A stretch of 64,000 nucleotides of DNA, from contig MFXT01000023.1 of the NCBI GenBank assembly GCA_001788955.1, positions 1 through 64,000 of the forward strand, given 5' to 3'. The position numbers and the translations under genes are program-made. Position 1 is the first letter of the stretch; the number at the start of each line of letters is the position of its first letter. Below the pieces are notes generated by a model. It was not told the origin of the DNA. It saw only the letters and a program-made list of their open reading frames with translations, and made no database searches. Shown piece by piece: positions 48,824 through 58,236 of the stretch. Source of the stretch: Candidatus Peribacteria bacterium RIFCSPHIGHO2_02_FULL_49_16. Lineage in GTDB: Bacteria > Patescibacteriota > Gracilibacteria > Peribacterales > Peribacteraceae.

Positions 48824-50212
48824 TTATTCACGCTCTGTGTTCTTACTCGGAATATACACTCCCAAAAGCATCCACATCGTGTACGCCACGGCACTGGATT
48901 CGAAGGAATGCAAAAACAGTGCAACTATTGATATTCCTAAAAAAGAAAGGAATATCGATGAATGGACGATGGGAAAGAGTTGGGCGAAGGCTGGAGGATG
49001 AGGAATGAGCCGTTGTAAAAGAAGAATGAGTAATGTGCTATAGAAAACGAGACCCAAAACTCCTAACTCGATACCAATCTGCAAGTACCAGTTTTCAGGA
49101 AGAAGCGGGCAGATGCAGGGAATATCAGGTTGTACTTGTTGATCTCCGGTAAAAACACAAAGATTTGGATGTGCTTTTGCCCATGCAAAATCAGCACCTT
49201 CTTCGAGGAACACACAAGGATCTGCGGTGCGGTTGGTTGCCGGACCGGCAGTACCGAGGCCGAGGCCGAGAGGATGCGCGGCAATGATCTGGATCGCTTC
49301 GAGAGAGCGGTGGAAATGATCGCGAGAAGAAGCAGCACGCAGCACTACATCTGGGAACAGAATGCTTCCCATTACAACAAGAACGAATAACCCAGTAAGT
49401 ACATACTTGAAGAACTTTCTGCTTATTTTTTTTCTATTCAGCCATATCGCTCCCCCAAGAACGACTACGGCTCCGATCCAGGCGGCACGGGAGAAAGTCA
49501 ATACAAGAGCAGCAAGGAGGAGAATGAGAGTAAGCAGATACCCCCTCCGCTTGTCACTTTGCATCAGTATTGTTACAACAATGCTTAGTGGAATAAGAAG
49601 CCAAACACCAAGTTGATTGGGGCCGCTGAAGGTGGATTGGATGCGACGAATATTGGTTCCGCCGATTTGCTGGAAGGCGGCAAGCGGTTCGCCGGGAACA
49701 TACAAAGAATGAAGATCGGAGTAGCCGAGCCATGTGAAAAAAGATTGAGACAGAAAGAAAGTAAGAACACCGTAGGCGGCAATGAGCGAACCGACAAAAA
49801 GGAGTGAGTAGGAAACAAGAAACAAAAAGCGATCCGACCAATCAACGCGGCGAAGGAGAAGGAAAAGACAAAGGGGAAAGAGTGTGTATTTGAAACCGTA
49901 TATGAAATGGAGAAGGGAGAATGGAGAATGGAGAATGGGAACGAGAAACCCAAGAACAAGCATTCCCAGAATCAATCCATCGAGAATATCCATTCTGAAA
50001 GCTCCTGCTTGAAGATGAAAAGTTTTTCGTATTTCAATAGTAACAATGATGAACACCACCCCCAATATCACTTCCTTCCACATGACCAACCCCATCATCG
50101 GAGAATGACCCGGTCCTTGAAACATTTCCGTTCCCACCGTCACCAAAAACGCATGAAACGGCAAGAATCCCATCAGTAAAAGCACCAACCATTCACGAAT
50201 TCTCTGCAACAT
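48824..50212 (-). CDS. O-antigen ligase/polymerase-like membrane protein
   Basis: Multi-TM; FSGPNQLGVWLLIP and LGLGLGTAGP motifs typical of Wzy_C proteins. Confidence 0.82.
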   Translation of the reverse strand: MLQRIREWLVLLLMGFLPFHAFLVTVGTEMFQGPGHSPMMGLVMWKEVILGVVFIIVTIEIRKTFHLQAGAFRMDILDGLILGMLVLGFLVPILHSPFSLLHFIYGFKYTLFPLCLFLLLRRVDWSDRFLFLVSYSLLFVGSLIAAYGVLTFFLSQSFFTWLGYSDLHSLYVPGEPLAAFQQIGGTNIRRIQSTFSGPNQLGVWLLIPLSIVVTILMQSDKRRGYLLTLILLLAALVLTFSRAAWIGAVVVLGGAIWLNRKKISRKFFKYVLTGLFVLVVMGSILFPDVVLRAASSRDHFHRSLEAIQIIAAHPLGLGLGTAGPATNRTADPCVFLEEGADFAWAKAHPNLCVFTGDQQVQPDIPCICPLLPENWYLQIGIELGVLGLVFYSTLLILLLQRLIPHPPAFAQLFPIVHSSIFLSFLGISIVALFLHSFESSAVAYTMWMLLGVYIPSKNTERE

Positions 50213-50327
50213 CGTGCAAATCCTACAACCTACAGCCACATTCCGCCCAGCCCTTTCTGTCTGCATGCACGCAAAATAGTATATTTTCCTTATAATGAGT
50301 CTGATAACCTATAATCTATAAATTCCT

Positions 50328-51317
50328 ATGCCAAAAAAACGCATTCTTGTCACAGGCGGCGCCGGCTTCATTGGATCGAATTTTTGCAATACGCACGCGG
50401 AAACGTATGACGTGGTGGCACTCGATAATCTCTTCCTCGGTGATCCAAAACACCTGTCATCTGATGTCACCTTCATCGAAGGAGACGCGGCAAATCGAAA
50501 GACACTCGATGCTCTTGGAGAGTTTAAGTACATCATTCACTTTGCGGGCACGTCATCCGGGCCCATGTTTCAACATGATCTTATTGGTTCTTACAAAAAC
50601 AGTATTCTCTCGCATCTCGAAGTTCTCGAATATGCAAAGCGCAGCAGCGTACAAAAAGTTCTCTATGCATCGACATCCTCCTTATATGGCAATACATCTT
50701 CCCCATTAAAAGAAGATTGCCCGCCTATTCCAACCAATCATTATTCGGTTACAAAGATCACGATGGAGCATATCAGTGAATGTTTTCATCGGACGCATCC
50801 GGAATTGGAAACGATCGGATTTCGATTCATGTCGGTCTACGGACCCAACGAAGAACATAAAGGTATATACGCAAACCTCATCAGCCAATTCATCTGGGCA
50901 ATGCAGAGAGGAGAACAACCAATCATTTATGGAGACGGACTACAAACACGGGACTTTACCAATGTCAAAGACGTCGTTCAAGGGATCACTCTTGCCATGG
51001 AAACGGAGAAAAAACTCGAAAATAACATTTTCAACATCGGCACTGGAACAACCGCGAGAGTTGTAGACCTTGTAAAAATGATCAACGAAGCACTCGAAAC
51101 CTCCATCGAGCCGCATCACATCGAAAATCCGGTTACGGAAGGATACATCCGAATGCAGCAAGCCGACATTACAAAAATCCGATTAATTCTTGGCTATACA
51201 CCATCTGTATCATTGAAAGATGGTATTCGTCGCATCATCGAAGAGCGCAAATGCAATGCACAATACTCTGACCGCGACCGCACTCGGCAAGCCAATGCCA
51301 TTCCAAAAAAGGCGTGA
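50328..51317 (+). CDS. NAD-dependent epimerase/dehydratase
   Basis: ILVTGGAGFIGSNFC, YASTSSLYG, YSVTKITMEH. Confidence 0.92.
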   Translation: MPKKRILVTGGAGFIGSNFCNTHAETYDVVALDNLFLGDPKHLSSDVTFIEGDAANRKTLDALGEFKYIIHFAGTSSGPMFQHDLIGSYKNSILSHLEVLEYAKRSSVQKVLYASTSSLYGNTSSPLKEDCPPIPTNHYSVTKITMEHISECFHRTHPELETIGFRFMSVYGPNEEHKGIYANLISQFIWAMQRGEQPIIYGDGLQTRDFTNVKDVVQGITLAMETEKKLENNIFNIGTGTTARVVDLVKMINEALETSIEPHHIENPVTEGYIRMQQADITKIRLILGYTPSVSLKDGIRRIIEERKCNAQYSDRDRTRQANAIPKKA

Positions 51318-51363
51318 AAGTAACCAATGCCGAAGAGTATCTCTGGTCTGCAGAGCACAAATT

Positions 51364-51372
51364 TGGTATAAT
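51364..51372 (+). promoter_or_regulatory. Extended -10 element TGGTATAAT
   Basis: TGnTATAAT, 11 nt before the ATG at 51384. Confidence 0.55.
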
Positions 51373-51383
51373 AGACATGTCAC

Positions 51384-51701
51384 ATGGAAATACACTTCCT
51401 TCATCGTAAACGCTACGTCGGTACGGTTTTTTGGGCATTATTGATCTGCGCGGTCATCGTCACTGTCACATCATTTCTTGGTCGTGCAGCACGCAATCTC
51501 AATGCCGCAGTCATTGATAAACCCGACATTGCCATCTATCTTCTTCTTCCGAAAGAAGATATCTATGCAACAACACTCCTGAAAGAAACAGACAAAGAGC
51601 GTCAATATATCGCCAAAACACCGAACGGGCCGAAATTTGTGAAACTCGTAAAGGGAGAAAAGGAATGGTACGTAGGATTGATAGAAAATTTACACGAGTG
51701 A
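51384..51701 (+). CDS. Small membrane-anchored protein, unknown
   Basis: Single TM near N-terminus, 105 aa. Confidence 0.55.
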   Translation: MEIHFLHRKRYVGTVFWALLICAVIVTVTSFLGRAARNLNAAVIDKPDIAIYLLLPKEDIYATTLLKETDKERQYIAKTPNGPKFVKLVKGEKEWYVGLIENLHE

Positions 51702-52436
51702 GGAGATACGAGCCTTTCCGTATCTCATCACCAACCACGGAAACACCATCACTGCAGTACAGATTCTTCGGATCCTCCACGGTTCCCGGATCATACGCCA
51801 CAACCATTCCAATCCTATTCTCTGCATCCACATGGGTGCCCGCTTTACCTTGCCTGCAAGAAAATCAAAAGTACCACCTACTCCCATCGCAGTGCGCACA
51901 CTCGGCATTTTGTGCAAATTCCGAGAAATCCACATATCCTGTTCCGGCGAACCGTATGCTACGAATAATAATACGGGCTTTGCCTTATTCACGCGCTGGA
52001 TAATCTCATCCAGATCCTCATCACGCGGCGATCCTTCATATACTCCAACGACATGCAATTGCGGATTTTGTTCTCGCAAAGCAAGAAAAGCACAATGAGC
52101 AACGCCATCTCTTCCCCCTAAGAAAAACACCGGCGTATCTTCATGTAATTCCCGACAGACACGTGCGACAACATCCACTCCTGCCACTCTCTCCAATAAG
52201 ATCTGCTCTGTTTTACGTGCAGCCCAGAGAAGTCCCGCACTATCGGGAACATTCAGTGCTGCCTTTTGAAGTACGGAAAAAAATGCCGGATTGTGAAACG
52301 CTTCTACAAGCATCTCGCTATTCGGCGTCATGACATGATGCTGCAGGTCAGATGAAAGCATCTCCTGTATGCGCAGGGTAGCCTCTTGTAGTGAAATCGA
52401 ATCAATCGGGACGCCCAGAATAGAAATGCGTGGCAT
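51690..52436 (-). CDS. WecB/TagA/CpsF family glycosyltransferase
   Basis: VMTPNSEMLVEAFHNPAF, FFLGGRDGVA, VAYGSPEQDMWI, MGVGGTFDFLAGKVKRAP. Confidence 0.93.
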   Translation of the reverse strand: MPRISILGVPIDSISLQEATLRIQEMLSSDLQHHVMTPNSEMLVEAFHNPAFFSVLQKAALNVPDSAGLLWAARKTEQILLERVAGVDVVARVCRELHEDTPVFFLGGRDGVAHCAFLALREQNPQLHVVGVYEGSPRDEDLDEIIQRVNKAKPVLLFVAYGSPEQDMWISRNLHKMPSVRTAMGVGGTFDFLAGKVKRAPMWMQRIGLEWLWRMIREPWRIRRICTAVMVFPWLVMRYGKARISSLV

Positions 52437-52448
52437 GTATGCAGAATA

Positions 52449-52718
52449 TCATGTACGCCGCACCCTCATGAACTTCCTTCTCTCCTTTTTCCCAGAAAGA
52501 ATCTCAATATTCTCTCGTGCCACACCACATTCTATAGAAAGCAGATTAATAAGTTCCCTATTGGCCCTTCCATTTTCCGCGGCTGTCGCAAGATCAATCT
52601 TCACGCTTCCGTCATCCAGAATGCCGGTGATGCGGGAATGCGCAGCATGCGGACGGACGCGCACAGTGAATGTGATACTACGGTTATTCTGTAATGCTTT
52701 TTGATAACGCTCAAACAT
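52449..52718 (-). CDS. DUF167/YggU family protein
   Basis: FTVRVRPHAAHSRITG, AAENGRANRELINLLS. Confidence 0.88.
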   Translation of the reverse strand: MFERYQKALQNNRSITFTVRVRPHAAHSRITGILDDGSVKIDLATAAENGRANRELINLLSIECGVARENIEILSGKKERRKFMRVRRT

Positions 52719-53129
52719 TCATAATGCCAAAAGAAACATCGCAAGGAGTGCGGAAGTGATTCCGGCAACCTGTCGAATTCCGATCTCTTCCTGCAAAAGG
52801 AAATAAGCAAGAATGATCGTCACAAGAGGATAAAGCGCGGTGACGGCCACAACGACAGACACTTTGCCGCTGCGCATAGCAAAGACAAAAGGAATATAAC
52901 TCACACTCATGCATAAACCTCCGGCAAGCGCGTATACGGAACCACGCGAAAAGAATGATGAAGGAAAACCACCGGACAGAAGAGCAAGAAAAGCGATCGG
53001 AATACTCATAAGCATCGTGAAAAAAAGCACCTGATACGGATGCAGATGCACCGATGCCAACTTTAAAAAGAATCCCCATAACCCCCATCCAATCATTGTC
53101 AGAAATGCCAAGAAAAACCATGTCGGCAT
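52719..53129 (-). CDS. Half-size EamA/DMT transporter
   Basis: Single EamA repeat: WGLWGFFLKLAS..SYIPFVFAMRSGKVSVVVAVTALYPLVTIILAYFLLQEEI. Confidence 0.85.
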   Translation of the reverse strand: MPTWFFLAFLTMIGWGLWGFFLKLASVHLHPYQVLFFTMLMSIPIAFLALLSGGFPSSFFSRGSVYALAGGLCMSVSYIPFVFAMRSGKVSVVVAVTALYPLVTIILAYFLLQEEIGIRQVAGITSALLAMFLLAL

Positions 53130-53133
53130 ATGT

Positions 53134-53793
53134 TTAGTATAGATGACATGTCCGCCACTCTTCAATTTCTGCATGATGACCGCTTAAAAGGACGTCCGGA
53201 ACGTGCAAACCACGAAATTCCTCCGGTCGCGTGTAATGCGGATATTCACGTTTTCCATGAAATTTGGTGGAAAAACTCTCTTCTTCTGCGGATTTTTCCT
53301 TGCCAATGACCCCCGGAATCTGTCGCGCCATCGCATCAATAAGCACCATTGCCGGCAATTCTCCTCCTGTGAGCACATAATCTCCGATGGAAATTTCTTC
53401 ATCGATCCATCCACCTTCGACGATACGCTGATCCACTCCTTCATAATGTCCACAAAGAAGAAGCAGATGTTTCAGTGTAGAAAGCTCCTCCACCCGCCCC
53501 TGCGTTAATCTCTTCCCTCGTGGGGAGAAAAGAATACGATGAGGCATTTGTGAGCTCCCAGTCATGAACCGTGAGTCTTCAATGGCATGAACCAACACAT
53601 CCACTTTCAATACCATCCCGGGCCCTCCACCATACGGCGTATCGTCCACTTGTCGATATTTTCCCAGACCCCACTGCCGAAGGTCGTGAAATTCAAGTTT
53701 TAGCGCCTCTTGCTCCCGTGCACGTTGCACAATGCTCTCTGTCAGAGGACCCTGAAACATCCCCGGAAAAAGAGTAAGTATATCGATACGCAT
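53134..53793 (-). CDS. trmD: tRNA (guanine-N1)-methyltransferase
   Basis: MRIDILTLFPGMFQGPLTESIV, DDTPYGGGPGMVL, GHYEGVDQRI, SIGDYVLTGGELPAMVLID. Confidence 0.97.
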   Translation of the reverse strand: MRIDILTLFPGMFQGPLTESIVQRAREQEALKLEFHDLRQWGLGKYRQVDDTPYGGGPGMVLKVDVLVHAIEDSRFMTGSSQMPHRILFSPRGKRLTQGRVEELSTLKHLLLLCGHYEGVDQRIVEGGWIDEEISIGDYVLTGGELPAMVLIDAMARQIPGVIGKEKSAEEESFSTKFHGKREYPHYTRPEEFRGLHVPDVLLSGHHAEIEEWRTCHLY

Positions 53794-53798
53794 GGATG

Positions 53799-53808
53799 CA
53801 GTATACTG
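53799..53808. promoter_or_regulatory. Palindromic -10 region CAGTATACTG shared by trmD and a divergent glycosyltransferase
   Basis: TATACT reads on both strands; trmD ATG at 53793 (minus) and GT ATG at 53817 (plus). Confidence 0.5.
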
Positions 53809-53816
53809 CAAATCGC

Positions 53817-54707
53817 ATGCACAAGCCTACTATTGATATCCTCATGCCGACATATGAACCACAACCGGAGCATTTGCTTAGGGCAATCGATTCAGTGTTC
53901 GCACAAACAGAACAGAATTGGCGTCTTTTGATTCACGATGATGCATCAAAGACAGATGTGCGCTCTGCAATTGCGTTCTATCTTCGCGATCCCCGCATTA
54001 CTTTTCAAAAAAGCACACAACACAAAGGCATCGGGGGTAATTGGAATGCCTGTCTCCGTTTTGTGCATGCTCCCTTTATACAATTTCTCTTTCAAGATGA
54101 TCTATGGACATCATCGTATTTGGAAAGAACAGTCAACATTATGTCAAAAGAACATGATGTATCTCTCCTTTCTGTACACCATGCATACGCCTGTGAACGA
54201 GATATCGAAACAGCATTCAATTATCAATTTGTCCTTCAACAGAAGGAAAAATACTTGCGGCCGGGTAGACAAGACTCCCACATCTTTCTTATTGATTGGC
54301 TTCGCAGGGGTCTCTTTCCCAACGTGATAGGCGAACCCAGTTTCGTCATGCTGCGAAAAAGTCTCGTCGAGATTGTGGGAGACTTTCGTGAAGATTTCAA
54401 GCAGTTCCTCGATATTGAATACTGGGTACGCTGCCTGCAATACACCGACTGGTATTACCTCACGGAAAATCTCGGTACGTTTCGGGTGCATAGAAAAGGA
54501 ACAAGTTTCCAAAATTTTCAGAGTGGAGTCGGTCTTACGGAGCGTTCTCGCTGTCTTTGGGAACTCTATAAAACTTTTCCGGAAAAAAGTGAGGAACGCC
54601 ATGCAATCCGATGCTCTCTCCGTCCACACTTTATACGGATTGTAAAACAATCCATAAAATGGGGAGTACGAACATGTACAAGAATCGTCTCTGCAAAAGA
54701 GAAGTAA
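53817..54707 (+). CDS. Family 2 glycosyltransferase
   Basis: PTIDILMPTYEPQPEHLLRAIDSVFAQTEQNWRLLIHDDAS. Confidence 0.92.
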   Translation: MHKPTIDILMPTYEPQPEHLLRAIDSVFAQTEQNWRLLIHDDASKTDVRSAIAFYLRDPRITFQKSTQHKGIGGNWNACLRFVHAPFIQFLFQDDLWTSSYLERTVNIMSKEHDVSLLSVHHAYACERDIETAFNYQFVLQQKEKYLRPGRQDSHIFLIDWLRRGLFPNVIGEPSFVMLRKSLVEIVGDFREDFKQFLDIEYWVRCLQYTDWYYLTENLGTFRVHRKGTSFQNFQSGVGLTERSRCLWELYKTFPEKSEERHAIRCSLRPHFIRIVKQSIKWGVRTCTRIVSAKEK

Positions 54708-55480
54708 GTTTGCTATCCTTTTTCTGCATGATTCTTCCAAACATCATAACGATAATCGGCAATGCCTATGAGCTCTATCGCAAACAAACGGTATTGAACC
54801 GGATCACTCTCTGGACATTCTTCCCCGCCATGTGGCTATCAACTGCTCTCGAAAGTGTTTTTTCAACCTTCTTTACAGGAGCAATACTTTTTCCTCTCAC
54901 ACTCGTTACATCTGCTGTTATCATTGTTATTGTCACATTTGGGCAAGCAGGAACCCTTATTATCGCCAAGCGCGTTTTGGGCCACCCTGCCGGCCGATCA
55001 CGCACATCGCTGCGACAAGTGTGTACATCGGCACGGGGTTTTATCATTCCTCTTCTCCTCACTGGAATTCTTCGTTCCTGTTTCTCCATTCTCTGGGGCC
55101 TTCTTCTCATCATTCCCGGCATCATCTATGCTCTGCGAACGTTCTTCTTCGATATTATCATCATCACAGAAAAGAAAAATTATCGTGCTGCACTCAAAGA
55201 AAGCATTGTCATCGTCAAAGGACACACATGGTCTATTCTCATCTACGTCATCGGCATTCAGATTCTCTTTTTTCTACCAGTGTATCTTCTGACCTATCTT
55301 ATAAATCACGTCATTCCACAGGGCACATTCCTTTCTGTTTTTGTTCACGGCATAGACAGTCTCCTCATTGCTTATGCCATGATGTTTGAACTTCTCACAA
55401 AAACCGTCTTCATAAAAACGCTCCGCGCTACTCCCATTCAAACAATTCACCCTCCGGAAATTCATCAAGTACAACACTGA
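54674..55480 (+). CDS. Multi-TM membrane protein, unknown
   Basis: Several hydrophobic segments; start uncertain (54674 or 54728). Confidence 0.55.
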   Translation: MYKNRLCKREVSLLSFFCMILPNIITIIGNAYELYRKQTVLNRITLWTFFPAMWLSTALESVFSTFFTGAILFPLTLVTSAVIIVIVTFGQAGTLIIAKRVLGHPAGRSRTSLRQVCTSARGFIIPLLLTGILRSCFSILWGLLLIIPGIIYALRTFFFDIIIITEKKNYRAALKESIVIVKGHTWSILIYVIGIQILFFLPVYLLTYLINHVIPQGTFLSVFVHGIDSLLIAYAMMFELLTKTVFIKTLRATPIQTIHPPEIHQVQH

Positions 55481-55489
55481 TATACAATA

Positions 55490-55840
55490 CTATTTCTTCA
55501 TCACTGTCTCTTTCAGTACCGCATCAAAGACTGATGGATGATGAACGGCAAGTTCACTCAAAACTTTACGATCGAGATCGCATTTGCTGTCCTTGAGAGA
55601 TTTCATAAATACGCCATACCGTATTCCACGGAAGCGAACTGCCGCATTCAAGCGGGAAATCCAGAGTGCGCGAAAGACCCGTTTTTTTTTGCGACGATCC
55701 ATAAAGGCATGCTGACCGGCTTTCATTACAGCCTCATTTGCTTTCTTGAATGTCGAATGACGCATATCAAGATACCCCTTCGCAAGATCGCGAATCTTCT
55801 TATGACGCTTTCGACGAACGGAACCACGTTTGACGCGCAT
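55490..55840 (-). CDS. rplT: 50S ribosomal protein L20
   Basis: MRVKRGSVRRKRHKKIRDLAKGY, WISRLNAAVR; infC-rpmI-rplT order. Confidence 0.97.
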   Translation of the reverse strand: MRVKRGSVRRKRHKKIRDLAKGYLDMRHSTFKKANEAVMKAGQHAFMDRRKKKRVFRALWISRLNAAVRFRGIRYGVFMKSLKDSKCDLDRKVLSELAVHHPSVFDAVLKETVMKK

Positions 55841-55843
55841 GGA

Positions 55844-56047
55844 TTATACGTAGGGAGTAAGAGCCCGGAGCGTCTTTCTATCAGATGAATGGCCGGACAA
55901 AGCACGTGACAGGCGTTTCTGGCGCTTGTTTTTCTGTTGAAGCAAATGATTCCGGCTGTTTCTTTTCAACATAAACGCACCCTTTCCCGTACGGCGAACT
56001 CGCTTTTTTGTGCCGCTATGAGACTTCATTTTAGGCATGGCAGCCAT
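55844..56047 (-). CDS. rpmI: 50S ribosomal protein L35
   Basis: MPKMKSHSGTKKRVRRTGKGAFMLKRNSRNHLLQQKNKRQKR. Confidence 0.95.
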   Translation of the reverse strand: MAAMPKMKSHSGTKKRVRRTGKGAFMLKRNSRNHLLQQKNKRQKRLSRALSGHSSDRKTLRALTPYV

Positions 56048-56088
56048 GCTAGAAGGAAATCTCCATCAGTGCAATATCCTCAAACAGG

Positions 56089-56634
56089 TTATTTTTTTGG
56101 TCGTAGAACGGTAATAAACTGATTTCCCTGCATTTTAACTTCCTGTTCCGTCTCTGCAAAGTCCGATAATTTCCCTATTAAATTCCTCAATTTATTGGCG
56201 GCAAACTCCTTATTCGTCATCTCTCGGCCACGAAGTCGCACGGCCAGCTTCACCATATGTCTCTCATCAAGAAATTCCCGTGCCCGTTCAACAATACGAT
56301 CAAGATCATGGGTATCCGTCCGAAAACTAAAACGCAGCATTTTTACTTCTGTTTGCTTATTATGCGAACGTTGACGTTTCTCTTTTTTTTGTAACTGATA
56401 GAGATAATTCCCGTAATCTCCTATCTTGACGACAGGCGGTCGTGCCTTTGGAGAAATTTCGATGAGATCGAGTTCTTGCGTACGAGCCTGCAGAAGAGCT
56501 TCTTGAAGAGATAATTCTTTCGGCTCTCCCTCGAAGTCCACGAGTAAAACAGTCGACGCAGTAATATTCTCATTCACGCGAGGACGTTTTCCTTGTTTAG
56601 ACCGACGAATTGGACGACGATGCTTTCTGCGCAA
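56089..56634 (-). CDS. infC: Translation initiation factor IF-3
   Basis: ARTQELDLIEISPKARPPVVKIGDYGNYLYQLQKKEK; C-terminal domain; TTG or other non-ATG start. Confidence 0.95.
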   Translation of the reverse strand: MRRKHRRPIRRSKQGKRPRVNENITASTVLLVDFEGEPKELSLQEALLQARTQELDLIEISPKARPPVVKIGDYGNYLYQLQKKEKRQRSHNKQTEVKMLRFSFRTDTHDLDRIVERAREFLDERHMVKLAVRLRGREMTNKEFAANKLRNLIGKLSDFAETEQEVKMQGNQFITVLRPKK

Positions 56635-56654
56635 AAAGAGGAACGGGGAAAAAC

Positions 56655-56673
56655 TACAGTATAAAATACTGTA
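56655..56673. promoter_or_regulatory. 19-bp dyad TACAGTAT-AAA-ATACTGTA upstream of infC
   Basis: Perfect 8-bp arms with 3-bp centre; about 20 bp upstream of the infC start and overlapping a TATACT. Confidence 0.45.
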
Positions 56674-56693
56674 CAGAGCAAATTATTTGTCAG

Positions 56694-57584
56694 TCAAGAT
56701 CGAGAATATGCCTCTAATTTCATATGAAGCCGTATGCGTTCATTTGGAAGCATTCGCGATGCAATAGATTGCATGACGAAAAGTCTGGATGGCCACATAT
56801 CAGATGATTCCAGAAGCTGCCCTGCGCGGCCTGCAAGAAGAAGATGTATTGGTTCTAACGATGTTTTCAACATATGTGCAAATGTAGCCAAGAGAGCTTC
56901 TGATACAAATGAACGCCGTATCTGTTCTTCAAATGAATGCGGATTCTGACTATATTCCAGAAGATCTGCGCCGAAAAAATGTTCCATTGTTACGATACCG
57001 GAAGGATTTTCTTCTTCCGTCATGATAAGAAGCTTCAGAAGCTCTTTCTCACGAAGAATATCGCCAACAGAGAGAAAACCTGCAAGTTGGATAAGATGCG
57101 AAATATCATCCACCATCTCTTGCGATGTTTCGATTGTTACGGTCAAAGGATGAACGGAAAGGATTTCCGTACTCCCGTCAGAAAGGGGAACAGGAATATC
57201 ATGTGGTTCACCAATATGCAGAGAAACCGTGTCTTTCATGCTGCTATGCTCTTGTATCCACTGCTCGAGCACACTAAAGAATCCCAGAATGCGATGGTAA
57301 TCTGCCTGATTCGGAATCACATACATCCGTACAAGTTCTTCTTCGGCATTTCCTAAAAGGAAAGATTGCATTTCTGCGACGCGAATCTGATCTTCAAGAA
57401 TACGTGCCTGTTGTTGTAATACGGGAATATCCGCTAAAACCGGCAACTGCAAAGATGCGACCTGCTGAACCACAATCACATGCTCAAGCAACAGAAACGC
57501 GGAAAGAAGCAGGAAGATGCAACCACTCATATAGAGCGCAATCGGATGATCGGATAGCCGCGCATGAAAGGAAAAAACACTCAT
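56694..57584 (-). CDS. Membrane-anchored coiled-coil protein, unknown (possibly pilus-assembly type)
   Basis: N-terminal TM and coiled coil; start overlaps the stop of the upstream ORF. Confidence 0.5.
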   Translation of the reverse strand: MSVFSFHARLSDHPIALYMSGCIFLLLSAFLLLEHVIVVQQVASLQLPVLADIPVLQQQARILEDQIRVAEMQSFLLGNAEEELVRMYVIPNQADYHRILGFFSVLEQWIQEHSSMKDTVSLHIGEPHDIPVPLSDGSTEILSVHPLTVTIETSQEMVDDISHLIQLAGFLSVGDILREKELLKLLIMTEEENPSGIVTMEHFFGADLLEYSQNPHSFEEQIRRSFVSEALLATFAHMLKTSLEPIHLLLAGRAGQLLESSDMWPSRLFVMQSIASRMLPNERIRLHMKLEAYSRS

Positions 57585-58210
57585 AACACAGGGAATGTCT
57601 CACGAAGAACAGACACATGTAGAGAAATATCGAGCGAAAACGGGGAAAATATTTCTCCATGCTCATTTTTCTGTCGAAGAAAATCCGGCTGCTCTATTAC
57701 ATAAATCCATGGAAGAGCCTGCAGTGCATCAATGAACTCTGCAAGAACTGTGGTACTGCTTGCTCCAGCAAAAACTGACCCTTCGAGTGTGAGCATATCA
57801 CGTGCCGCATCGTACTGTATAAAAGAGATGCGTACTGCATCCTTTACAACAGAACTATGAGACAGAGCAGTACGAAGAATCTCTCTGCGCAGAGAAGAAA
57901 AAGAAACTTTTTTGTGTTTCTCCTGCTTGAGAACATTGTAGAGCGGATCCTGGCCGGGAAGAACCAATTGATTCCGATTGCGGCGCACGCGGGAAACATC
58001 TGCCTGTAACTCCTTGCGATACGTGATGAGATCACGGATATTTTTGGATTCTCCATGCACTTCTGTACGTGTCAATATCGGCAATAAAAATATCCACGAC
58101 AGAAAAAGTAAAGTGGTCAATACCAGGAAAAAGAGGAAAAACGGCACAGCCATGCGACGAAACACTTCACGGAACGGTTGCACCATCTCATTATACTGTA
58201 TACTTATCAT
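57581..58210 (-). CDS. PilN/PilO-like membrane protein, tentative
   Basis: N-terminal TM, coiled coil, alpha/beta domain; tandem with 56694-57584. Confidence 0.45.
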   Translation of the reverse strand: MISIQYNEMVQPFREVFRRMAVPFFLFFLVLTTLLFLSWIFLLPILTRTEVHGESKNIRDLITYRKELQADVSRVRRNRNQLVLPGQDPLYNVLKQEKHKKVSFSSLRREILRTALSHSSVVKDAVRISFIQYDAARDMLTLEGSVFAGASSTTVLAEFIDALQALPWIYVIEQPDFLRQKNEHGEIFSPFSLDISLHVSVLRETFPVL

Positions 58211-58236
58211 CAGTAATACTATTTCCCCCTTCTCTC

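Noticed and set aside
48968-48992. AAAGAGTTGGGCGAAGGCTGG, similar to the hairpin flank at 15725-15770 (AAAGAGCTGGGCGAAAGCCGG)
   Set aside because: Only ~20 bp with 3 mismatches and one copy lies in a coding gene; could be a dispersed repeat but two partial copies are not enough.
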